Part shown: positions 28,889 through 37,231 of the stretch, piece after piece
Position numbering within the stretch: the first letter of the stretch is position 1
Layout of the letters: each line of letters starts with the position of its first letter
NCBI RefSeq assembly: GCF_028201475.1
Contig: NZ_CP116383.1
Coordinates: forward strand, 2,728,001-2,792,000
Direction of reading: 5' to 3'
Length of the DNA: 64,000 bases
From: Vibrio sp. SCSIO 43137
Lineage (GTDB): Bacteria > Pseudomonadota > Gammaproteobacteria > Enterobacterales > Vibrionaceae
The notes under the pieces: generated by a model
What the model saw: only the letters and a program-made list of their open reading frames with translations
What the model was told of the DNA's origin: nothing
Database searches by the model: none
Position numbers and translations under genes: made by a program

Positions 28889-29743
28889 ATGCAAACATTC
28901 TCAGAAACACGGCTTCTCAGGGAGCAGTTAACCCTCTGCCGTCAGAAGGGCCAGAAAATCGCCTTCGTTCCGACTATGGGTAACCTGCATAACGGCCATC
29001 TGACTCTGGTCAGAGAGGCTCAGAAACGTGCAGATATCGTTGTTGTCAGTATCTTTGTCAACCCAATGCAGTTTGAGCGTGCTGACGATCTGAATAACTA
29101 CCCACGTACCCTGCAACAGGACCTATCCAAGCTAGAAGCTGACGGGGTGAACTATGTGTTTACTCCGACTCCGGCTCTGATGTATCCCCACGGGCTGGAT
29201 AAACAGACCTTTGTTGAAGTGCCGGAAATCTCCCATATTCTGGAAGGCGCTTCCCGTCCGGGCCATTTTCGCGGCGTAGCCACCATTGTCACTAAACTGT
29301 TTAATATCGTTCAGCCCAATGTGGCCTGCTTTGGTGAGAAAGACTTCCAGCAACTTGCTGTTATCCGTCAGATGGTCACTGATCTCTGTATGGATATAGA
29401 GATCATCGGTGTGGCAACCGTACGTGAAGAGGATGGCCTTGCCATGAGCTCGCGGAACGGCCTGCTTACAGCAGAAGAGCGTCAGTCAGCACCTGCCGTT
29501 GCCCGTGCCATGAATCAGATAGGGCAGCAGTTAGAGCAAGGTGAGTGTGATATCGACGGACTTATTGAAAAAGCCAACGCACAGCTTATTCAGGCAGGTT
29601 TTAAGCCTGATGAGATCTTTATCCGTGATGCCAGAACTATGCAGCCACTGACGCAAGCGTCTGAGCAGGCGGTTATTCTGATGTCCGCCTTCTTAGGCAA
29701 AGCAAGGCTGATTGATAACAAGGTAGTGACTCTGTCTCGTTAA
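28889..29743 (+). CDS. panC: Pantothenate synthetase
   Basis: Condenses pantoate and beta-alanine using ATP to give pantothenate, the CoA precursor. The product is 284 residues. The HIGH-like nucleotide-binding motif [12 protein letters not shown] lies at about 30-41 and the KMSKS-like AMSSRN near 185. FGEKDFQQL near 149 is the usual family motif. No panD is in this window, so aspartate decarboxylase must be encoded elsewhere. The unit ends at the bidirectional terminator at 29773-29807. Confidence 0.97.
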   Translation: MQTFSETRLLREQLTLCRQKGQKIAFVPTMGNLHNGHLTLVREAQKRADIVVVSIFVNPMQFERADDLNNYPRTLQQDLSKLEADGVNYVFTPTPALMYPHGLDKQTFVEVPEISHILEGASRPGHFRGVATIVTKLFNIVQPNVACFGEKDFQQLAVIRQMVTDLCMDIEIIGVATVREEDGLAMSSRNGLLTAEERQSAPAVARAMNQIGQQLEQGECDIDGLIEKANAQLIQAGFKPDEIFIRDARTMQPLTQASEQAVILMSAFLGKARLIDNKVVTLSR

Positions 29744-29772
29744 CAGCAACAGATCGCTATAGTGAAGAATAG

Positions 29773-29807
29773 AAAAGGGAGCAGATAGTATTATCGGCTC
29801 CCTTTTT
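29773..29807. terminator. Bidirectional terminator between panC and yadH
   Basis: The stem GGGAGC/GCTCCC (with AAAA and TTTTT flanks) has a 14-nt loop that itself contains a short ATA/TAT pairing. It separates two convergent transcription units. Confidence 0.85.
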
Positions 29808-29815
29808 ACATTGCG

Positions 29816-30586
29816 CTAACTTCTAAGACCAATACCGCGGCTGACCAGATAATGAGCCACCAGATAGAGTGCCAGTACAAAGGCAGACAGCACGCCAAAA
29901 GAGGTAACAATGCCTACATCCGATACGCCCAAAAATCCATAACGGAAGGCGTTCACCATATAAACAATCGGGTTTATCTTCGAGACACCCTGCCAAAACT
30001 CCGGTAACAGACTAATGGAATAGAACACCCCGCCAAGGTAAGTAAGCGGCGTCAGTACAAAGGTCGGTATAATGGAGATATCATCAAAGGTCTTGGCAAA
30101 TACCGCGTTTATTAACCCGCCAAGGGAAAATACAACCGAAGTCATAAATACCGTGGCAATAATAATGCCCCAGTGATCCACCTGAAGATCGACAAACAGC
30201 AGAGATACCAGAGTAACGATAAAACCTACCGCTAAACCTCTGGCGACACCGCCCATAACAAAGCCGAAGATAATCACATAGTTGGGTACCGGAGCGACCA
30301 GTAACTCTTCAATATTTCGCTGAAACTTTGAACTAAAGAATGAAGACGCCACGTTAGAGTAGGAGTTAGTAATCACCGACATCATAATCAGACCCGGCAC
30401 AATATACTCCATATAGCTAAAGCCATTCATCTCACCAATTCTCGAACCGATAAGGTTACCGAAAATAATAAAATAAAGCGTCATGGTGATGGCCGGCGGA
30501 ACCAGTGTCTGTACCCAGATACGGGTAAAGCGGTTGATCTCTTTGGTTAATAAGCTTTTAAAAGCAGTCCAGTACAACTGATACAT
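29816..30586 (-). CDS. yadH: YadH, ABC-2 type exporter permease
   Basis: A 256-residue inner-membrane permease of the ABC-2 family, with about six transmembrane helices and the ABC-2 signature region near PTFVLTPLTYLGGVFYSI (about 175-192). It pairs with the ATPase encoded immediately upstream; the yadG stop and yadH start are adjacent with no gap. The substrate of YadGH is unknown in E. coli. The family also includes drug, polysaccharide and lipid exporters. Confidence 0.93.
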   Translation of the reverse strand: MYQLYWTAFKSLLTKEINRFTRIWVQTLVPPAITMTLYFIIFGNLIGSRIGEMNGFSYMEYIVPGLIMMSVITNSYSNVASSFFSSKFQRNIEELLVAPVPNYVIIFGFVMGGVARGLAVGFIVTLVSLLFVDLQVDHWGIIIATVFMTSVVFSLGGLINAVFAKTFDDISIIPTFVLTPLTYLGGVFYSISLLPEFWQGVSKINPIVYMVNAFRYGFLGVSDVGIVTSFGVLSAFVLALYLVAHYLVSRGIGLRS

Positions 30587-31504
30587 TTAATTTCCACTCT
30601 GTTCTCTGACAATTCCCACAAACAACTCTTCCAGTCGGTTGGCCTTATTCCTCATGGATAAAACCTTAACTCCCTGAGCCGATAGCTGGGAGAAAATCTG
30701 GTTCAGCCCCTGAGATTTATCGATCTCAATTTCAAGAGAATCATTCTCCAGCCGGGATGAATTGACACCTTCAAGATCTGGCTGTTCACTGCCCGGCTCA
30801 AGATCGAGAATAAAGGTTTCAACATGCAGCTTATTCAGCAAGGCTTTCATACTGGTATTTTCAATCAGTTCACCACGATTGATAATACCGATATTGCGGC
30901 ACAGCATCTCTGCCTCTTCGAGGTAATGAGTGGTGAGGATAATGGTAATCCCCTGCTCATTAATCTTCTTAAGGAACTCCCACATGGAGCGCCGCAGCTC
31001 GATATCAACACCGGCAGTAGGTTCGTCCAGAATCAGGATCTGGGGCTCATGCATCAAAGCCCGGGCAATCATCAGCCTGCGCTTCATACCGCCGGAGAGG
31101 TTCCGGGCGCGTTCTGTCCGCTTCTCCCATAGATCCAGCTGGCTAAGATACTTTTTCGCTCTCTGTTTTGCTAACTCTGTAGAAACGCCGTAATAACCCG
31201 CCTGCTGTATAACGATCTGCTCAACGGTCTCAAACTGGTTAAAGTTAAACTCCTGAGGGACCAGCCCCAAATGCTGCTTCGCCAGCTCCAGCTCTTTATC
31301 TATGCTATGACCGAATACCGATACCTCTCCGCTGGTTTTGTTTACCAGAGAGGAGATTATCCCGATAGTAGTCGATTTACCGGCTCCGTTAGGGCCAAGC
31401 AGCGCATAAAAGTCGCCTTTTTTTACCTTAAGGCTTACGCCTTTCAGGGCTTCAAAGCCACCGGCGTAGGTTTTTCTTAAATCACTAATTTCCAGTGCGT
31501 ACAT
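30587..31504 (-). CDS. yadG: YadG, ABC exporter ATP-binding subunit
   Basis: A 305-residue ATPase (E. coli YadG is about 308). It contains Walker A GPNGAGKSTT (about 38-47), signature LSGGMKRRL (about 135-143), Walker B ILILDEPTAGVD (about 155-166) and the H-loop histidine in ILTTHYLEEAE. The C-terminal 80 residues are typical of exporters of this subfamily. I placed the start at the ATG at 31504 (MYALEISDLRKTYAGG). The open frame runs to 31603, but the extra 33 residues are hydrophobic and not seen in the family. Divergent from the carbonic anhydrase gene. Confidence 0.94.
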   Translation of the reverse strand: MYALEISDLRKTYAGGFEALKGVSLKVKKGDFYALLGPNGAGKSTTIGIISSLVNKTSGEVSVFGHSIDKELELAKQHLGLVPQEFNFNQFETVEQIVIQQAGYYGVSTELAKQRAKKYLSQLDLWEKRTERARNLSGGMKRRLMIARALMHEPQILILDEPTAGVDIELRRSMWEFLKKINEQGITIILTTHYLEEAEMLCRNIGIINRGELIENTSMKALLNKLHVETFILDLEPGSEQPDLEGVNSSRLENDSLEIEIDKSQGLNQIFSQLSAQGVKVLSMRNKANRLEELFVGIVREQSGN

Positions 31505-31727
31505 AATCTTATTCTTGTTCCGACAACTGCAAACAAAGATGGGGATGAAATAGCAAAAAACAACGGTTTTATTAGATAAATCTAAAATTACTGTTGCTGA
31601 CAAAGAGGTGATTTTCCGATTTCTATTGACTACTCTTACCAGTTAATAAAATGTAAATATTAGTCAATATTTGCAAGTACCTTTTCATAAGCTTGTGTAT
31701 AGTAATGCGATTACAGAGGAAATATAC

Positions 31728-32387
31728 ATGCCAGATATTAAGAATTTATTTGATAAAAACGCGGCCTGGTCAGACAAAATGACCGCTGAAAGCCCGGAGT
31801 ATTTCACTAAATTAGTTAACCGACAAAGACCTGAGTATCTATGGATTGGATGTTCAGATAGCCGTGTACCAGCAGAGTTATTAACCGGACTGGATTCTGG
31901 CGAGCTATTCGTGCACAGAAACGTGGCCAATCAGGTGATTCATACTGATCTAAACTGCCTGTCCGTAGTTCAGTACGCCATTGATGTCCTGAAAGTCAAG
32001 CACGTAATCGTATGTGGTCACTATGGCTGCGGTGGTGTAAATGCATCTATCGAAAACCCTAAGCTTGGCTTAATCAACAACTGGATTCTGCATATCCGCG
32101 ATCTCTACATCAAGCATAAAAGCTGGCTGAGTGAGCTGCCGGAGGAACAGGTTGGAGACAAGCTGTGCGAGATTAACGTTGCAGAGCAGGTTTATAACCT
32201 TGGTAACTCAACCATAATGCAAAATGCATGGGAGCGAGGCCAGAAAGTAGATGTTCACGGTGTTATCTACGGTATCGGAGACGGAAAACTGGTCGACCTT
32301 GGTATGCGCTGCGATAGTCAGGAGTCACTGGACAATGTTTATCAGCAGGCGCTGGATAAAATAACCCAAAACAAACTTTCACGTTAA
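31728..32387 (+). CDS. can: Beta-class carbonic anhydrase
   Basis: Interconverts CO2 and bicarbonate, supplying bicarbonate for carboxylases at ambient CO2. The product is 219 residues. The four active-site zinc ligands and partner are visible: Cys42 and Asp44 in GCSDSR, His98 and Cys101 in GHYGCGG, as in E. coli Can. The ATG at 31728 has AGAGGA seven nt upstream. The frame opens earlier at 31671, but those 19 residues are not part of the family. Encoded opposite yadG as in E. coli, where can lies next to yadG and hpt. Confidence 0.96.
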   Translation: MPDIKNLFDKNAAWSDKMTAESPEYFTKLVNRQRPEYLWIGCSDSRVPAELLTGLDSGELFVHRNVANQVIHTDLNCLSVVQYAIDVLKVKHVIVCGHYGCGGVNASIENPKLGLINNWILHIRDLYIKHKSWLSELPEEQVGDKLCEINVAEQVYNLGNSTIMQNAWERGQKVDVHGVIYGIGDGKLVDLGMRCDSQESLDNVYQQALDKITQNKLSR

Positions 32388-32393
32388 ACAACA

Positions 32394-32424
32394 GAAAAAG
32401 GGAGGCCAAACGATTGCCTCCCTT
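32394..32424 (-). terminator. Terminator between can and hpt
   Basis: AAGGGAGGC/GCCTCCCTT forms a 9-bp stem with a 9-nt loop. The minus strand has five T after the stem, so it serves hpt best; on the plus strand (can) the tail is weaker. Confidence 0.75.
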
Positions 32425-32450
32425 GAATTTAAAAAAAGTTTCCGTCTCAG

Positions 32451-32981
32451 TTACTCCTGAGGTACTACCTTACCTATGTATGGTAAATGACGATATTTCT
32501 GAGCGTAGTCAATACCGACGCCGACAACAAACTCATCCGGAATCTCAAATCCTACCCACTTAACATCCACCTCAACTTCACGACGTGAAGGCTTATCCAG
32601 TAAGGTACAGATCTGAATAGAATTTGGCTCCCTGATAGAAAGGATCTCACACACCTTGCTCAGAGTATTGCCGGTATCAATAATATCTTCGACCAGAAGA
32701 ACATCTTTGCCTTTGATATCATCATCAAGATCTTTAAGGATTCTGACATCCCGCGAGCTCTCCATCGAATCGCCATAGCTGGATGCAGTCATAAAGTCGA
32801 CAGAATGTCCTTTTTCAATTGCACGTGCCAGATCAGCCATAAAGACAAACGAGCCTCTCAGTAAGCCAACTAAAACAAGATCTTCTGACTCTCCATAATA
32901 CTCAGTAATTTGTTTCCCTAATTCCTGAACTCGTTTCTGTACCTCTTGCTCAGAGATCATCACTTCAACTGTATGTTTCAT
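32451..32981 (-). CDS. hpt: Hypoxanthine phosphoribosyltransferase
   Basis: A purine-salvage enzyme that converts hypoxanthine (and weakly guanine) plus PRPP to IMP or GMP. The product is 176 residues, a normal length. The PRPP-binding motif [14 protein letters not shown] (about 94-107) and the flexible-loop Ser-Tyr in TASSYGDSM (about 65-73) are present. The 3' part contains [22 protein letters not shown], the hypoxanthine-binding region (given here as a named stretch near residues 149-170). Single-gene unit next to can, as in E. coli. Confidence 0.96.
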   Translation of the reverse strand: MKHTVEVMISEQEVQKRVQELGKQITEYYGESEDLVLVGLLRGSFVFMADLARAIEKGHSVDFMTASSYGDSMESSRDVRILKDLDDDIKGKDVLLVEDIIDTGNTLSKVCEILSIREPNSIQICTLLDKPSRREVEVDVKWVGFEIPDEFVVGVGIDYAQKYRHLPYIGKVVPQE

Positions 32982-33168
32982 GCTCTACTCGTTTCGTTAA
33001 CACCAGTGCGTATTATACGCTTGCTATCAGAAATTGCGGCAGAAATATTACTTAACAAGTTAACTAACCCTTATTGTTGAAAATGTTACTTTGATCCAAG
33101 CCAACAAATAAAATCAGTAATTTTTTTGCTAAGTCTCAAATTAGTGACATAAATATAAACAAGAGTAA

Positions 33169-33197
33169 TTGACCTAAAATATATGCACCTGTACACT
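33169..33197 (+). promoter_or_regulatory. Probable sigma-70 promoter of the luxR homologue
   Basis: TTGACC (33169-33174) and TACACT (33192-33197) are separated by 17 bp. Transcription from here would give a leader of about 70 nt that includes the Qrr site. The surrounding 33000-33240 is very AT-rich, and other start points are possible. Confidence 0.45.
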
Positions 33198-33244
33198 CAT
33201 AGAGCTTATATATATAAGATATAAGTTAAAGAAATATAATTTAA

Positions 33245-33262
33245 ACAACATCTTGGCAAGGT
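33245..33262 (+). promoter_or_regulatory. Predicted Qrr small-RNA pairing site over the luxR Shine-Dalgarno
   Basis: The leader sequence ACAACATCTTGGCAAGGT matches the complement of the conserved Qrr core as I remember it (ACAACGTCAGTTGGCTAGGT), apart from two substitutions and a 2-nt gap. The pairing covers AAGG at 33258-33261, the likely Shine-Dalgarno sequence 11 nt before the ATG. Hfq-dependent Qrr pairing at this position represses hapR and luxR in V. cholerae and V. harveyi at low cell density. Confidence 0.75.
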
Positions 33263-33272
33263 AAACACTATT

Positions 33273-33887
33273 ATGGATATGGTAACGAAACGTCCACGGA
33301 CTAGGCTTTCCCCACAAAAAAGAAAACTTCAATTGATGGATATCGCATTAGAAGTTTTCGCCCGCAGAGGTATCGGTCGCGGTGGCCACGCTGATATCGC
33401 TGAAGTTGCACAAGTATCAGTTGCAACGGTATTTAACTACTTCCCGACTCGTGAAGATCTGGTTGATGAAGTATTGCATCATGTAGTACGTAATTTCTCC
33501 GGCTTCCTTAACGAAAATATCGACACTTCACTGCATGCAAAAGAGAACCTGAAAAACATCTGTCACTGTATGATTGATCTGGTTGAAGAAGACAGCCACT
33601 GGCTAAAAGTCTGGTTTGAGTGGAGTGCTTCCACCCGTGACGAAGTGTGGCCTCTTTATATGTCACTGAACAAGAACAGCCGCCTGTTAGTACAGAGCAT
33701 GTTTGAGCAGTCTATCAGCCGCGGCGAAATCTGCGATAAGCAAGACACAGAGAACCTGACGAAGATGTTCCAGGCTATCTGCTACGCTATCTATCTGGAA
33801 GCGCACAGAGGAACAGACAGAGAGCATCTTGAGATGTTTGCCGACAGCTTCCTGAATATGCTGTGCATCTATAAAGATGATCAATAA
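33273..33887 (+). CDS. luxR: LuxR/HapR/SmcR/OpaR-type quorum-sensing master regulator (TetR family)
   Basis: A 204-residue TetR-family regulator, the high-cell-density master regulator of vibrio quorum sensing (called LuxR, HapR, SmcR or OpaR by species). The N-terminal HTH region is strongly conserved (RTRLSPQKRK, ALEVFARRGIGRGGHADIAE, VATVFNYFPTREDLVDEVL, about 9-66). The C-terminal dimerisation and ligand-pocket half is more divergent, with conserved WLKVWFEWSASTRDEVWPL near 108-126. It controls hundreds of genes, including biofilm, protease and virulence genes. The leader shows the Qrr pairing site. Two terminators follow. The next gene, lpdA, is convergent, an order known from V. parahaemolyticus and V. 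harveyi. Confidence 0.95.
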   Translation: MDMVTKRPRTRLSPQKRKLQLMDIALEVFARRGIGRGGHADIAEVAQVSVATVFNYFPTREDLVDEVLHHVVRNFSGFLNENIDTSLHAKENLKNICHCMIDLVEEDSHWLKVWFEWSASTRDEVWPLYMSLNKNSRLLVQSMFEQSISRGEICDKQDTENLTKMFQAICYAIYLEAHRGTDREHLEMFADSFLNMLCIYKDDQ

Positions 33888-33904
33888 GCACTAGGCTGCA
33901 TTGT

Positions 33905-33935
33905 AAAAAGCGACCGTTTTATCGGTCGTTTTTTT
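33905..33935 (+). terminator. luxR homologue terminator
   Basis: CGACCG/CGGTCG forms a stem with a 6-nt loop and is followed by seven T. Confidence 0.9.
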
Positions 33936-33940
33936 ATATA

Positions 33941-33967
33941 AAAAAACCGCCGGTAAAGGCGGTTTTT
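33941..33967. terminator. Second terminator, between luxR homologue and lpdA
   Basis: ACCGCC/GGCGGT forms a stem with a GTAAA-containing loop, six A before it and five T after it. Minus-strand transcription of lpdA meets it 22 bp after the stop codon, so it is mainly the lpdA terminator. Confidence 0.9.
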
Positions 33968-33988
33968 ATCATTCAGTCAAAGTATTAA

Positions 33989-35416
33989 TTACTTTTTCTT
34001 CTTCGCTTTAGGGTTTGGAAGATCCGTAACCGTACCTTCAAACACTTCTGCAGCCAGACCTACTGATTCATGTAGTGTCGGGTGAGCGTGAATAGTCAGA
34101 GCGATATCCTCTGCATCACAACCCATTTCGATAGCCAGACCAATTTCACCCAGAAGCTCACCACCGTTAGTACCGACAATGGCACCACCGATAACACGAT
34201 GAGTCTCTTTATCGAAGATTAGCTTAGTCAGGCCGTCAGAGCAGTCAGATGCGATAGCACGACCAGATGCAGCCCAAGGGAAGGTCGCTACTTCGTACTT
34301 AATGCCTTCTTCTTTCGCTTCTTTCTCTGTCTTACCAACCCATGCTACTTCCGGCTCAGTATAAGCGATAGAAGGAATTACTTTAGGATCGAAGTAGTGC
34401 TTCTTACCAGAGATAACTTCTGCGGCTACATGGCCTTCATGCACACCTTTGTGCGCCAGCATTGGCTGACCAACAATGTCACCGATAGCGTGGATATGAG
34501 GTACGTTAGTACGCATCTGCTTATCAACATTGATAAAGCCACGCTCATCAACTTCAACACCTGCTTTTTCAGCGTCGATCAACTTACCGTTTGGTACACG
34601 GCCAATAGCAACCAGAACCGCATCATAACGCTCAGCTTCTGCCGGTGCTTTCTTGCCTTCCATAGAGACGTAGATACCGTCTTCTTTGGCTTCAACAGCA
34701 GTCACCTTAGTCTGAAGCATCAGGTTGAACTTGTTCTTAATACGCTTGGTGTACACTCTGACAATATCTTTGTCAGCTGCCGGAATCACCTGATCGAACA
34801 TTTCAACAACATCGATCTGAGAACCCAGTGAGTGATACACGGTACCCATTTCTAGACCGATAATGCCACCACCCATGATAAGAAGTTTCTTCGGTACTTC
34901 TTTCAGTTCCAGAGCGTCTGTTGAATCCCAGATACGTGGATCTTCATGAGGAATAAACGGAAGTTTAATCGGACGTGAGCCGGCAGCAACAATAGCGTTA
35001 TCAAAGTTAATGGTGGTTTTACCTTCTTCGCCATCCACTTCGATGCTGTTTGCACCGGTAAATTTACCGTAGCCATTTACAACAGTTACTTTACGCATCT
35101 TAGCCATACCGCCAAGACCACCAGTCAACTGCTGGATTACCTTCTCTTTCCAGAGACGGATTTTATTAATATCTGTCTGAGGCTCGCCAAATACAATGCC
35201 GTGATCGGCCAGAGCTTTCGCTTCTTCAATCACTTTTGCTACGTGAAGCAGTGCTTTTGAAGGGATACACCCAACATTAAGACAAACACCACCTAATGAG
35301 CTATAACGCTCTACTAATACAGTTTCCAATCCTAGGTCTGCACAGCGGAAAGCGGCAGAGTAACCCGCTGGTCCCGCACCAAGCACTACTACCTGGGCTT
35401 TAATTTCTTTGCTCAT
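33989..35416 (-). CDS. lpdA: Dihydrolipoamide dehydrogenase (E3)
   Basis: A FAD-dependent enzyme that reoxidises dihydrolipoamide for the pyruvate and 2-oxoglutarate dehydrogenase complexes and the glycine cleavage system. The product is 475 residues. The FAD site is VVLGAGPAGYSAAFRCAD (about 10-27), the redox-active disulfide is in GGVCLNVGCIPSK (about 42-54), the NAD site is IMGGGIIGLEMG (about 180-191) and the active-site His is in TIHAHPTLHES (about 440-450). It is the distal gene of the pdh cluster, 209 bp after aceF. Confidence 0.97.
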   Translation of the reverse strand: MSKEIKAQVVVLGAGPAGYSAAFRCADLGLETVLVERYSSLGGVCLNVGCIPSKALLHVAKVIEEAKALADHGIVFGEPQTDINKIRLWKEKVIQQLTGGLGGMAKMRKVTVVNGYGKFTGANSIEVDGEEGKTTINFDNAIVAAGSRPIKLPFIPHEDPRIWDSTDALELKEVPKKLLIMGGGIIGLEMGTVYHSLGSQIDVVEMFDQVIPAADKDIVRVYTKRIKNKFNLMLQTKVTAVEAKEDGIYVSMEGKKAPAEAERYDAVLVAIGRVPNGKLIDAEKAGVEVDERGFINVDKQMRTNVPHIHAIGDIVGQPMLAHKGVHEGHVAAEVISGKKHYFDPKVIPSIAYTEPEVAWVGKTEKEAKEEGIKYEVATFPWAASGRAIASDCSDGLTKLIFDKETHRVIGGAIVGTNGGELLGEIGLAIEMGCDAEDIALTIHAHPTLHESVGLAAEVFEGTVTDLPNPKAKKKK

Positions 35417-35589
35417 TGTGACCTCTTGTAGTCATTATCCCTAACAGGCTGATTTTGAGTTTCTTTTCAGACCACGACAGTTTACAAAGATGTTAACAAG
35501 GTGAAAAGAAAATCACTGAAGCCTGTGAGCTACACAACAATTCCTTTACAGTTTTCCTGTGGCGGAATCGGTTGCTCTGTTTTTTAAAG

Positions 35590-35613
35590 CAAGGTGGCCC
35601 GTAAGCCACCTTG
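35590..35613 (-). terminator. Hairpin between aceF and lpdA
   Basis: CAAGGTGGC/GCCACCTTG forms a 9-bp stem with a 6-nt loop, 13 bp after the aceF stop codon. The tail on the minus strand is CTTTAAAAAA, so it is probably a leaky terminator or 3'-end stabiliser that lets lpdA be expressed separately. Confidence 0.6.
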
Positions 35614-35625
35614 TTCTGTTATGAA

Positions 35626-37215
35626 TTACAGTACTAAGCGACGAATGTCAGATAGGCATCCGTTTAAGTAAGTAATAAAGCGTGCACCTTCCGCTCCGTC
35701 AACCACACGGTGATCGTAGGAAAGCGAAAGTGGAAGCTGTAGACGTGGAATGAAATCCTGACCATTCCAGACAGGCTTCATCTCAGATTTAGACACACCC
35801 AGAATGGCTACTTCAGGTGCATTCACAATCGGAGTAAAGGCTGTACCGCCAATGCCACCAAGACTAGAAATTGTAAAACAACCACCCTGCATATCAGCAG
35901 CGGTCAGTTTACCTGCGCGAGCCTTCTTAGATACGGCCATCAGCTCTTCAGACAACTCATAAATGCCTTTCTTATTCACGTCTTTAAAGACAGGAACAAC
36001 CAAGCCATTCGGAGTATCTACTGCAATACCGATGTTGACGTATTTCTTCAGTATCAGGCTTTCACCATCTTCAGAAAGTGACGAGTTAAATGTAGGGAAT
36101 GCTTCCAGTGCTTTTGCTGCGGCTTTCATAATGAATACCAGCGGCGTAATTTTAACACCAGAATCCTTTTTCGCCTCAATTGCATTCTGTTCTTTACGGA
36201 ACTTTTCCAGTTCTGTGATATCAGCGTTATCCCACTGTGTAACGTGAGGGATCATTACCCAGTTACGGTGCAGGTTAGCACCAGAAATCTTCTTAATTCT
36301 GGATAGCGGCTGAGTCTCGATATCACCAAATTTGGAGAAATCGATGTTTGGCCAAGGCAGCAGACCAAGCGCACTGCCGTCACCTTTACCAGACGCAGCA
36401 CCTGACTCAAGACGTTTCAGCGCTTCTTTAACGTAGCTCTGTACATCTTCTTTCAGGATGCGGCTCTTACGGCCGGTACCTTTAACTTTAGAAAGGTTTA
36501 CGCCAAACTCACGGGCGATACGGCGTACCACAGGAGAGGCATGAGCATACTCGTGGTTTTCCTGGAAATCACCTTTCTCTGCCGGAACAGGAGCAGCGGC
36601 TTTCGGCGCTTCTTTCGCAGCAGCAGGTGCGTCTGCTTTAGGCACTTCAGCCTGAGGCACTGACGGTGCAGCCGCCGGAGCAGAACCCACAGTTTCAAAT
36701 ACCATAATAAGAGAACCGGTAGAAACCTTGTCGCCTTCTGCTACTTTGATCTCTTTCAGTACACCGGCAAAAGGAGCAGGAACTTCCATTGAAGCCTTGT
36801 CACCTTCAACAGTGATCAGAGACTGCTCTTCTTCGATAGCATCACCAACAGAAACCATGATCTCTGTTACTTCTACTTCGTCACCGCCGATATCAGGAAC
36901 ATTCACTTCTTTCAGCTCAGCAACCGCGGCAGCCGGAGCTGCAGCAGGCGCTTCGGCCGGAGCAGGTGCCGCAACGGCACCCTCTTCAGCTTCAAAGATC
37001 ATAATCAGAGAGCCGGTGGTTACCTTGTCGCCTTCTGCAACTTTGATCTCTTTTACTACACCCGCCTGTGAGGCAGGAACTTCCATTGAAGCCTTATCAC
37101 CTTCAACAGTAATCAGCGATTGCTCTTCTTCAACCTTGTCGCCAACGCTTACAAGGATCTCGGTAACTTCAACCTCATCGGCACCAATATCAGGTACATT
37201 AATTTCGATTGCCAT
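35626..37215 (-). CDS. aceF: Pyruvate dehydrogenase E2 (dihydrolipoyl acetyltransferase), two lipoyl domains
   Basis: The core of the pyruvate dehydrogenase complex; it transfers acetyl groups to CoA. Two lipoyl domains lie at about 1-77 and 100-177, with lipoyl lysines Lys41 and Lys140 in EGDKASMEV. Alanine/proline-rich linkers follow, then the E1/E3-binding domain (about 225-262, [14 protein letters not shown]) and the catalytic domain (about 290-529) with active-site HRVVDG in [11 protein letters not shown]. At 529 residues it is about 100 shorter than the E. coli enzyme, which has three lipoyl domains; the difference equals one domain plus linker. The aceE-aceF gap is 16 bp, so the two are co-transcribed. 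Confidence 0.96.
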   Translation of the reverse strand: MAIEINVPDIGADEVEVTEILVSVGDKVEEEQSLITVEGDKASMEVPASQAGVVKEIKVAEGDKVTTGSLIMIFEAEEGAVAAPAPAEAPAAAPAAAVAELKEVNVPDIGGDEVEVTEIMVSVGDAIEEEQSLITVEGDKASMEVPAPFAGVLKEIKVAEGDKVSTGSLIMVFETVGSAPAAAPSVPQAEVPKADAPAAAKEAPKAAAPVPAEKGDFQENHEYAHASPVVRRIAREFGVNLSKVKGTGRKSRILKEDVQSYVKEALKRLESGAASGKGDGSALGLLPWPNIDFSKFGDIETQPLSRIKKISGANLHRNWVMIPHVTQWDNADITELEKFRKEQNAIEAKKDSGVKITPLVFIMKAAAKALEAFPTFNSSLSEDGESLILKKYVNIGIAVDTPNGLVVPVFKDVNKKGIYELSEELMAVSKKARAGKLTAADMQGGCFTISSLGGIGGTAFTPIVNAPEVAILGVSKSEMKPVWNGQDFIPRLQLPLSLSYDHRVVDGAEGARFITYLNGCLSDIRRLVL

Positions 37216-37231
37216 TATTCTTTCCTACCTC

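Noticed and set aside
36880..37000. Low-complexity repeat
   Set aside because: It encodes the Ala/Pro linker between the lipoyl domains of AceF.
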